The translations under genes and the position numbers were made by a program. This document shows positions 1 to 4,353 of a DNA stretch of 5,152 bases, piece by piece. The stretch comes from Candidatus Hydrogenedentota bacterium (GTDB lineage: Bacteria > Hydrogenedentota > Hydrogenedentia > Hydrogenedentales > CAITNO01): positions 1 to 5,152 of the forward strand of contig CAIJOU010000960.1 in NCBI GenBank assembly GCA_903822375.1, read 5' to 3'. Under the pieces are notes generated by a model. The model was not told the origin of the DNA. It did not search any database and was given only the letters and a program-made list of their open reading frames with translations. Position 1 is the first letter of the stretch; every line of letters starts with the position of its first letter.

Positions 1-1
1 A

Positions 2-151
2 GCCGAGCGTCAGCTCGTCAATGGTGATAAAGGATTGCACGTTGAACTGGAAGGTCGGGTCACTTCATCGAGCTACGAAAGCAAAGGCGAAAAGAAGTAT
101 CAGACCGAAGTCATCGTGTTCAACCGCAGTCTCACGCTGCTCAAAGCCTGA
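2..151 (+). CDS. SSB-like single-stranded DNA-binding protein, C-terminal fragment
   Basis: Open from the left edge (first full codon at base 2) to TGA at 149-151, giving 49 residues; the start lies outside the window. The fragment contains a run ending LVNGDKGLHVELEGRV, followed by SYESKGEKKYQTEV. This matches the last strands of the SSB OB fold, where family members read roughly 'l.KGd.v.veGrl..rsye...G.k.y.tev'. Such proteins coat single-stranded DNA during replication and repair. The protein ends about ten residues after the OB fold, so it lacks the Gly/Pro-rich linker and acidic tip (DDIPF-like) by which housekeeping SSBs recruit partners. That short form is common on phages and plasmids, which fits the rest of the window. 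A terminator follows at 179-207. Family assignment is fairly sure; its origin from a mobile element is inference. Confidence 0.8.
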   Translation, partial: AERQLVNGDKGLHVELEGRVTSSSYESKGEKKYQTEVIVFNRSLTLLKA

Positions 152-178
152 GGCGGCAATCATAATAACCAAACAACA

Positions 179-207
179 GGAGAGCTTTAACCGGCTCTCC
201 TTTTTTT
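179..207 (+). terminator. Intrinsic terminator after the SSB-like gene
   Basis: A perfect 7-bp stem, GGAGAGC (179-185) and GCTCTCC (194-200), with an 8-nt loop, runs straight into seven T residues (201-207). It should end transcription of the SSB-like gene. The next start codon (212) is only four bases beyond the T tract. Confidence 0.88.
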
Positions 208-211
208 CTAC

Positions 212-418
212 ATGCATCAAAACCAGCCTCGCACCCTCAAGATCGAAGCCAGCGGCGATTTCTGGCAAAGCCGCATCAAGCCGAAAATCCGCCTCTGCGG
301 CCACTGGCTCGAACACGCCGGATTCCAACCGGGTCAGCGCGTTCGCGTCATCTCGACCCGCCCCGGCGAACTCACGCTTCAGCAGGTCGAACCCGCTGCA
401 GCCACCCCTCATGCCTGA
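212..418 (+). CDS. SymE-family type I toxin-like protein
   Basis: A 68-residue protein. Residues 26-46 (IRLCGHW, then LEHAGFQPGQRVRV) followed by GELTLQQ carry the SymE signature 'iRlkGkWL..aGF..G..v.V....g.l.i', an AbrB/MazE-like swapped-hairpin fold. E. coli SymE is an SOS-induced toxin repressed by the antisense RNA SymR; its relatives bind nucleic acid. The length is shorter than E. coli SymE because the N-terminal part is nearly absent, which is normal for the many small SymE homologues on accessory DNA. The ATG at 212 is the only possible start: the frame is closed by TAA at 188-190. There is no Shine-Dalgarno sequence, because the upstream bases are the terminator T tract. Translation may be leaderless or very weak, which would suit a tightly held toxin. 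No antisense promoter could be identified by eye. Confidence 0.83.
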   Translation: MHQNQPRTLKIEASGDFWQSRIKPKIRLCGHWLEHAGFQPGQRVRVISTRPGELTLQQVEPAAATPHA

Positions 419-456
419 TAGCAGCTGGCGACAGTAGCGCGACATCCAAACTCTGT

Positions 457-497
457 CTGCCGCTGTCGGGACAATGGTCATAAACCATGCCCGGCAG
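457..497. repeat. Long imperfect inverted repeat (hairpin) downstream of symE-like gene
   Basis: Nested complementary arms are visible: CTGC (457-460) with GCAG (494-497), CGGG (467-470) with CCCG (490-493), and ATGGT (474-478) with ACCAT (484-488), closing a CATAA loop. A six-base bulge (461-466) and a small internal loop (471-473 against 489) interrupt the stem. No T tract follows, so it is not itself an intrinsic terminator. Together with the terminator at 530-567 it could be part of a small structured RNA. It could also be an operator or a remnant of a mobile element. Confidence 0.55.
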
Positions 498-529
498 CCT
501 GTCCGTCATTGTGATTCAGGCAACCCGCG

Positions 530-567
530 CCTGCTCCTTGTCCGCAAAGACCGGGAGCAGGTTTTTT
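530..567 (+). terminator. Strong intrinsic terminator upstream of the Ubl operon
   Basis: A perfect 8-bp stem, CCTGCTCC (530-537) and GGAGCAGG (554-561), is followed by TTTTTT (562-567) and a further T-rich run. It separates the symE-like transcript, or a small RNA from 419-567, from the operon that begins at 688. If it works, the operon promoter must lie within 568-687. I see no clear sigma70 -35/-10 pair there. Confidence 0.85.
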
Positions 568-607
568 CTTTTCTCCAACCAAAGTCGAAACGCCCATCCC
601 TGGCGTC

Positions 608-625
608 TGTGCGTATGCGCGCACA
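608..625. repeat. Short inverted repeat upstream of the Ubl gene (possible operator)
   Basis: TGTGCG (608-613) and CGCACA (620-625) form a perfect 6-bp inverted repeat around a 6-bp spacer, about 63 bases before the Ubl start codon. Its size and position suit a repressor dimer site, but no regulator is encoded in the window and short palindromes arise by chance. From about 638 to 672 the leader is A/C-rich and looks unstructured. Confidence 0.25.
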
Positions 626-687
626 CTGATGAGACTTCCATCTCGCAGCCAACAAAAACAAAAAACACAGAAAGGTAAGAAGACAGT

Positions 688-909
688 ATGAAAAACATCA
701 CAGTCAAATACGGCGTGGATAGCATCACCAAACAGGTCGAGGACGGTTTCACGTTCGGCGACCTGCAGGAAAGCGACACGTTCCAGGCGGCGCTCGGGTT
801 CGGTGACCGGACCAAGGCGCTCGTCGAAGGCATCGAACAGGACCGCACCACGGTGATCCCGGTTGGGGCGACAGTGCGTCTGGAAACCGCCGCGAACACC
901 AAGGCGTAA
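688..909 (+). CDS. Small beta-grasp ubiquitin-like protein (predicted)
   Basis: A 73-residue protein, the usual size of a single ubiquitin-like domain. The expected order of elements can be read: strand 1 (residues 3-9, ITVKYGV), strand 2 (about 13-22), a helix (about 30-37), then strands around 42-50 (TKALVEGIE) and 54-66, including TTVIPVGATVRLET. The 'D.T.I..G..V.l' ending resembles ThiS/MoaD and other beta-grasp proteins. The main support is context: it is the first gene of an operon with E2-like, E1-like and JAB genes, where the modifier is expected. It ends AANTKA with no Gly-Gly, so the conjugated carboxylate is either an unusual residue or exposed by processing. The ATG at 688 follows an AAAGG (671-675) about 12 bases upstream, a weak site. 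It does not show the 'LPDP' region I associate with PRTRC protein C. The fold is inference. Confidence 0.68.
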   Translation: MKNITVKYGVDSITKQVEDGFTFGDLQESDTFQAALGFGDRTKALVEGIEQDRTTVIPVGATVRLETAANTKA

Positions 910-929
910 ACCACAAACAACAATCGGTG

Positions 930-965
930 AGCCCGCTTCCTTCATTGGGGGCGGGCTTTCCTTTT
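930..965 (+). terminator. Terminator or attenuator hairpin between the Ubl and E2-like genes
   Basis: A perfect 7-bp GC-rich stem, AGCCCGC (930-936) and GCGGGCT (951-957), has a 14-nt loop and is followed by a broken T run, TTTCCTTTT (957-965). It sits inside the operon, 20 bases after the Ubl stop and five bases before the E2-like ATG. Partial termination would make much more Ubl than enzyme, a ratio that would suit a modifier. The long loop and interrupted T tract argue for incomplete termination. Confidence 0.7.
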
Positions 966-970
966 ATATT

Positions 971-1666
971 ATGCAAACCACAGAAATCATCCTGCGGGAC
1001 AATGGCACGCTCACCGAGCGCGTCATCCGCGAACGCGATCTCGAAGCCGAGCAATCGGTCCTAGACGCGTTGACCGAGGGAGTGACGCGGAACATCCACA
1101 ATGTCCTGTCACTGCCTGAATGGGGATTGGTGCATGCCAATGTCGGGGACAACGACACGCTCTGGTCGGTGCGTATCGACCGGATACCGTTGCATGCCCG
1201 CTTCCGGCTCATCAATGGCGTGCTCGTGCCGGCGTTCGCTTCGGCGAGCGACGTAGAGATGCCGCTGGTCTGGCAAGCGCCGTCCGAAGTGCGGTTGGCC
1301 TTTGTCGTGCGGACTGAGTTCGCCGACGATTGCCAGCGCATCTCCGGCAACTGGCTCTTCGCCTGTGATCGGGAGAGCCGGGGCTACCGGCTGCCGTTGC
1401 CCAACCTGCACGACGATTGCCTGATCTGCACGGGCAATTTCCAGGATCGGCATGACTCCGGCGCGGAGTGCGTGACGGCGAGCCTGGAGCAGTTCCGCAA
1501 GTCGAAATGGAACGCCGACCTGATGCGGACGGTCGAGCGGTCGCAGAAGTTCTTCCGGTTTCAACCGACGAACGAGACGTTCACGACGCTGCCCATCGAG
1601 GCGGCGGACTGGACGACGCTCTGCGACAAGGTGTCCACCGACATCATGGAAAGGGTGGTGTTATGA
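971..1666 (+). CDS. E2-like (Prok-E2 / PRTRC-B-like) conjugating protein
   Basis: A 231-residue protein. Near residues 139-155 it reads YRLPLPNLHDDCLICTG. Asn145 in LPN precedes Cys153 by eight residues, the same spacing as the HPN Asn and catalytic Cys of eukaryotic ubiquitin-conjugating enzymes (Asn77 and Cys85 in UbcH5). Cys153 is therefore the likely thioester cysteine, though Cys150 is close by. The FRKSKWNADL segment (175-184) recalls the conserved 'F..S.f..' stretch after the active site in Prok-E2_D/PRTRC-B proteins. The N-terminal ~90 residues are extra to the core fold. Predicted role: accept the activated Ubl from the E1 and pass it to a target. The ATG at 971 has no Shine-Dalgarno sequence; the frame stays open upstream to 863, but that would cross the hairpin and the Ubl gene. 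The stop overlaps the next start (ATGA, 1663-1666). Family assignment rests on motif and context. Confidence 0.74.
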   Translation: MQTTEIILRDNGTLTERVIRERDLEAEQSVLDALTEGVTRNIHNVLSLPEWGLVHANVGDNDTLWSVRIDRIPLHARFRLINGVLVPAFASASDVEMPLVWQAPSEVRLAFVVRTEFADDCQRISGNWLFACDRESRGYRLPLPNLHDDCLICTGNFQDRHDSGAECVTASLEQFRKSKWNADLMRTVERSQKFFRFQPTNETFTTLPIEAADWTTLCDKVSTDIMERVVL

Positions 1667-1980
1667 GCGCCCTGGAACCACTGGTGACCCGACTCAAGGC
1701 CTGTCCCTCGCCCGAACACAGCTTCACCCAGAAGTTGTTGTTCGAGACGTGGGGCTGCCTGCGGCGCACCGACCTGGAACACGGAGATGAACTGACGCCG
1801 TCGATCATGGCGGGGTTGGTTCTCTACGACGAAGAACAGTTTGCGTCGTTGCTGAACGAGGCGGAGCACGCGCAACTGACCGCCCTGGCCAAATTGGCTG
1901 TGGAGCGGTTCAAAGAGAAATCCAATCCGCCCAATAAACTCGGCAAGACCATTGCCGCAGCAGTGAAGGAGACCATATGA
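1663..1980 (+). CDS. Unknown 105-aa protein between the E2-like and E1-like genes
   Basis: I do not recognise this family. The protein is mostly helical in appearance. Residues 46-84 (from PSIMAGLVLYDEEQF to LAKLAVERFKEK) look like two or three amphipathic helices, followed by a Pro/Asn turn (88-91) and a basic-to-mixed C-terminal helix. Two cysteines (14, 32) are not arranged as a metal site. No signal peptide or membrane segment is seen. It starts inside the E2-like stop codon (ATGA, 4-nt overlap) with GGAAAGGG (1648-1655) seven bases upstream. It ends inside the E1-like start (ATGA, 1977-1980). This double coupling suggests stoichiometric production with both enzymes, perhaps as an adaptor or a target-recognition subunit; that role is a guess. 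A longer frame back to 1468 overlaps the E2-like gene and is not preferred. Confidence 0.75.
   Translation: MSALEPLVTRLKACPSPEHSFTQKLLFETWGCLRRTDLEHGDELTPSIMAGLVLYDEEQFASLLNEAEHAQLTALAKLAVERFKEKSNPPNKLGKTIAAAVKETI
1966..1971 (+). promoter_or_regulatory. Ribosome binding site of the E1-like gene
   Basis: AAGGAG lies five bases before the ATG at 1977, inside the end of the previous gene. It fixes the start of the E1-like protein at MNYIIG, directly at the first strand of the Rossmann fold. Confidence 0.85.
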
Positions 1981-2645
1981 ACTACATCATCGGTTGCGGG
2001 GGCGTCGGATCAGCCATCGTCCCCTCATTCTGCCTGCTCAAGAGTCCCAGCGAAGTCACCCTGATCGACGGCGACACCATCGAACGGAAGAACCTGAACC
2101 GTCAGATGTTCGACGCCGGGCAGATCGGGATGAACAAGGCGCAGGCCTTGGCGGGCAGATACGGATGCCACTTCATCGGGGAGTGGTTCGCGCGGGGCAA
2201 GCTGCGTCATTACCGGAATGACTGGCTGCTCTGCCTCGTGGACAATCATCGCACCCGCCTCGAAACGCTTGAGGTGTGTGACGACTATGGCTGCCAGGCC
2301 ATATTCGCCGCGAACGAGATGCACTCGGCCGAGGCATACTTCTATCGGCGGGCCTGGAAGGGAACACAGCGCGATCCGCGCGTCTATTACCCGGAACTGA
2401 CGACGGACCGCAGCGGTGATCCGCGGGCGGCTTCGGTCGGTTGCACGGGGGAGGCGCAGGAGAACAACCGGCAGTTGGTGTCGGCGAACCTAATGGCGGC
2501 GGCATTGGCGGAACACCTGTTCGTGCTATGGAGCATGAAAGCCCCGCGCATGGACAAGGAAACCATCGAGCTGTTGCCGCATAAGTTCGCGGCCAACCTC
2601 ACCAGACTGGAAACCTACTCGTTGAAAGGAGGATACCATGAGTGA
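1977..2645 (+). CDS. E1/ThiF-like Ubl-activating (adenylating) enzyme
   Basis: A 222-residue ThiF/MoeB/E1 superfamily protein. It would adenylate the C-terminus of the Ubl with ATP and probably form a thioester before passing it to the E2-like protein. Residues 6-12 (GCGGVGS) form the glycine-rich nucleotide loop. Asp31, Arg42 (in NLNRQ) and Lys55 (in MNKAQ) have the same 11- and 13-residue spacings as Asp62, Arg73 and Lys86 of MoeB. Asp89 (in CLVDN) is the likely Mg-ATP aspartate. Cys156 (VGCTGEAQ), just before the helix QLVSANLMAAALAEHL, is the best catalytic cysteine candidate. Paired CxxC zinc knuckles are absent. The protein starts exactly at strand 1, without N-terminal extension or second domain, so it is a minimal E1. 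Its last 8 nt overlap the next gene. Confidence 0.94.
   Translation: MNYIIGCGGVGSAIVPSFCLLKSPSEVTLIDGDTIERKNLNRQMFDAGQIGMNKAQALAGRYGCHFIGEWFARGKLRHYRNDWLLCLVDNHRTRLETLEVCDDYGCQAIFAANEMHSAEAYFYRRAWKGTQRDPRVYYPELTTDRSGDPRAASVGCTGEAQENNRQLVSANLMAAALAEHLFVLWSMKAPRMDKETIELLPHKFAANLTRLETYSLKGGYHE
2625..2632 (+). promoter_or_regulatory. Ribosome binding site of the acidic-protein gene
   Basis: AAAGGAGG, close to the full anti-Shine-Dalgarno complement, ends five bases before the ATG at 2638. It decides this start over the nearby in-frame ATGs at 2650 and 2656, and it implies an 8-nt overlap with the E1-like gene. Confidence 0.88.
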
Positions 2646-3237
2646 AGTCATGACTATGTCGGAACGGAAGTGCCGGTTTGAAGACGTGTTCGATGCGAAC
2701 TTCAGCGAACTCATCCGGCTCGTGCCGCTCAATCCCTTCGTGCGGGCGTTGATCTTGAAGCTGACGGCCAAGCTGCCGCCGGCGGACTGCGAGACGTTCG
2801 AGCAACTGAAGGAGTGGGTGGAAACCCACTGCGAGAAACGGACACGGGCAGGGGTAAAGCGGAGTTCCGGGGAAGACGGCATCAGCATCAGCGTGGAGTT
2901 CTCCGAGACCGAATACGGGCGGGCGGATTATTCCGTGCCGCGCTGGGGGACGGAGCAGTTCCACGTCGAGGCGGACGACCTTCTGGAAATCATACAGGAG
3001 GCGGTGGAGTCAGGCGGTGGCATCGTTGAGGTGGTCGACATGGTCGCCGGCAAGATCGATGACGACGCCTGGAATCAATGCGAACCGGACATGGACAACT
3101 ACGGGGACTACGACTACAGCGACCACGAGTCCAACGACTCGGGCGACGGGGCGACGGAATACTCCCGGGATCACATCCGCGACGCGGTGTTGCGGTTCGT
3201 GCGGGAACGTCACCCGGAACTGGCGGATGAACTATAA
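2638..3237 (+). CDS. Unknown 199-aa protein with acidic low-complexity segment
   Basis: I do not recognise the family. Three parts can be seen. Residues 14-64 are helical and hydrophobic-patterned (FSELIRLVPLNPFVRALIL at 22-40). Residues 81-140 have mixed strand and helix character, with GISISVEFSE (81-90) looking like a strand and DDLLEIIQEAVESGG (113-127) like a helix. Residues 141-173 are rich in Asp, Tyr, Asn and Ser, with Asp-Tyr repeats around 157-160, and are probably disordered. A C-terminal helix (176-191) follows. Four scattered cysteines give no RING or zinc pattern, so there is no evidence for a classical E3 ligase. Its place between the E1-like and JAB genes, with an 8-nt overlap upstream and a 13-nt gap downstream, suggests a working part of the system such as an adaptor, substrate or effector. 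That is inference from position only. Confidence 0.82.
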   Translation: MSEVMTMSERKCRFEDVFDANFSELIRLVPLNPFVRALILKLTAKLPPADCETFEQLKEWVETHCEKRTRAGVKRSSGEDGISISVEFSETEYGRADYSVPRWGTEQFHVEADDLLEIIQEAVESGGGIVEVVDMVAGKIDDDAWNQCEPDMDNYGDYDYSDHESNDSGDGATEYSRDHIRDAVLRFVRERHPELADEL

Positions 3238-3239
3238 CG

Positions 3240-3244
3240 AAAGG
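3240..3244 (+). promoter_or_regulatory. Ribosome binding site of the JAB gene
   Basis: AAAGG followed by an A/C-rich 6-base spacer precedes the ATG at 3251. The frame remains open upstream to 3017, inside the previous gene, but this site and the MKLIKI start make 3251 the natural choice. Confidence 0.75.
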
Positions 3245-3250
3245 AACAAC

Positions 3251-4201
3251 ATGAAACTGATAAAGATCAACAAACCCCAGGTCAGCGAAACAAAGGACGT
3301 GCCCGGGTTGCTCAATTGTAGGGTTGAGTATGAGGTGAAGGCGGCCAAGGGCCGGCTGGAGTATGCCGGGCCGAAGTTCACTCCGGAGATGTGGCATCAG
3401 GTGCTGTCCTTCTTCCGGTGGACGCACAAGGAGATGAACAGCGAAAGCCAGGTGCGCCTCTATGTGAACCCGAAGCTGGGCCGCTGGGGCGCGTGGGCGT
3501 TCCCGCAGGTGGCGCGGACGGGCATGAGCGCGCGGGAAATGCCGACGCCGGAGACGCCGGAAAAGGCGCAGGAACGGTTCGCCTCGTGGCAATCCGAACC
3601 TTCGGACGACTGGCTCTACTTCGGCACGGTGCATCACCACTGTTCAGCCAGCGCGTTCCAGTCGGCGACGGACGAGGAGAACGAGCGGAATCAGGATGGC
3701 TTGCACATCACCGTCGGAAAGATGGGCGACGAGCAGCACGACATCCATGCCCGGCTGTATCTGGACGGTAACTGTTATGAGCCGGACCTGAGCCAGTTCT
3801 GGCCCATCGATCCGGGACTGGCGGGGATGCTGCCGCCCAGCCTGCATCATGAGCTGGCGCGCCATCAGATGGGCGGGAAGGACATCTTGGACTTTCCCGA
3901 CGCCTGGCGGGCGAACATCGTGGATGTGCAGACGGAACGGCCGTCATGGCAGCCGGACACGCATTGGGGCTGGCAGCAGCCGGAGATGTCGCTGCCAATG
4001 GTCACCCGGGTGGATGATGCGCTCGAGGAAATCCATGAGCGTTGCGCGGCCAGTCTGGTGGAAGAAGATCACTGGATGGCCGAGGTGAGTGCCCTAGCGG
4101 TGGACGAAGTCACGCAGATCATCGTCGAGGCCTGTGTGAAACACGGGGTCACGCCGGATGAGTTGGTGGCGGAGATGTCTGAAAGCCAGTATGCGCGGTA
4201 G
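3251..4201 (+). CDS. JAB/MPN+ (JAMM) metallopeptidase, deubiquitinase-like
   Basis: A 316-residue protein with a full zinc JAMM signature. His128 and His130 (in TVHHHCSA), then Ser138 and Asp141 (SATD), fit H-x-H-x7-S-x2-D, the same spacing as in AMSH-family deubiquitinases. The usual Pro after the second His is Cys131 here. The general-base Glu should lie upstream after the first helix (PEMWHQVLSFFRW, 45-57); Glu61 or Glu65 are candidates. Residues 149-170 (DGLHITVGKMG to HARLYL) look like the JAB core strands that follow the metal site. The C-terminal ~130 residues (about 187-316) are beyond the core and include helices rich in acidic residues (255-311). Predicted role: cleave isopeptide bonds, either to mature the Ubl or to release it from targets. 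It is the last gene of the operon and is followed by a terminator. Confidence 0.86.
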   Translation: MKLIKINKPQVSETKDVPGLLNCRVEYEVKAAKGRLEYAGPKFTPEMWHQVLSFFRWTHKEMNSESQVRLYVNPKLGRWGAWAFPQVARTGMSAREMPTPETPEKAQERFASWQSEPSDDWLYFGTVHHHCSASAFQSATDEENERNQDGLHITVGKMGDEQHDIHARLYLDGNCYEPDLSQFWPIDPGLAGMLPPSLHHELARHQMGGKDILDFPDAWRANIVDVQTERPSWQPDTHWGWQQPEMSLPMVTRVDDALEEIHERCAASLVEEDHWMAEVSALAVDEVTQIIVEACVKHGVTPDELVAEMSESQYAR

Positions 4202-4207
4202 TATCAG

Positions 4208-4243
4208 GGAGGGCCTGTCGGTCGGCGGCAGGCTCTCCTTTTT
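4208..4243 (+). terminator. Intrinsic terminator of the Ubl operon
   Basis: A 10-bp stem with one G-T wobble, GGAGGGCCTG (4208-4217) and CAGGCTCTCC (4229-4238), is followed by TTTTT (4239-4243). It begins six bases after the JAB stop codon and defines the 3' end of the operon. Confidence 0.88.
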
Positions 4244-4270
4244 GATTTCCGGTCAAAAAGTTTCTTTTTT
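4238..4270 (+). repeat. Second hairpin overlapping the terminator T tract
   Basis: CTTTTTGA (4238-4245) and TCAAAAAG (4253-4260) are perfect 8-bp arms around a 7-nt spacer, followed by TTTCTTTTTT (4261-4270). The left arm reuses the T tract of the preceding terminator, so the two stems cannot form fully together. It may be a back-up terminator or work on the minus strand for the convergent hipA-like gene. Confidence 0.45.
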
Positions 4271-4353
4271 GCGGTTCCATGAGATTTGCTTTTTTGCATT
4301 CATGGTTGGAAAATTATACCGCAAGGCCGAGTCGCCGATTCCACTGAAAACTG
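4244..4353. other. AT-rich gap between convergent genes, no gene seen
   Basis: This stretch is visibly richer in A and T than the flanking genes. It holds poly-T runs, an inverted repeat CCATGA (4277-4282) / TCATGG (4300-4305), and a perfect TATAAT on the minus strand (4318-4313) without a convincing -35. A 16-codon minus-strand frame (4303-4253) lacks a ribosome site. I see no gene. It marks the join between the Ubl operon and the HipA locus. Confidence 0.5.

Noticed and set aside
474..629. Possible 51-codon plus-strand gene between the symE-like and Ubl genes
   Set aside because: It has no ribosome site and runs through the hairpin and the terminator. No family resemblance is seen.
478..945. 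Minus-strand open frame opposite the Ubl gene
   Set aside because: It is a shadow of the coding strand and the terminator region; the plus-strand Ubl has a sensible fold, size and operon position.
863..970. N-terminal extension of the E2-like gene starting within the Ubl gene
   Set aside because: The extension would cross the intergenic hairpin and its peptide looks like out-of-frame sequence; the ATG at 971 gives a natural start.
1468..1662. Longer start for the 105-aa protein
   Set aside because: It would overlap the E2-like gene by about 200 bases in another frame, while an ATGA overlap with a ribosome site exists at 1663.
3017..3250. Longer start for the JAB protein
   Set aside because: The added part is a Thr/Arg-rich out-of-frame reading of the acidic gene; AAAGG before the ATG at 3251 fixes the start.
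688..4201. Calling the operon a standard PRTRC cassette
   Set aside because: No ParB-related gene is present, the Ubl does not read like PRTRC protein C, and two genes do not match the PRTRC set as I know it; only a relationship is claimed.
4253..4303. 16-residue lysine-rich minus-strand frame (MNAKKQ...)
   Set aside because: It is too short, lacks a ribosome site and lies in AT-rich sequence where such frames arise easily.
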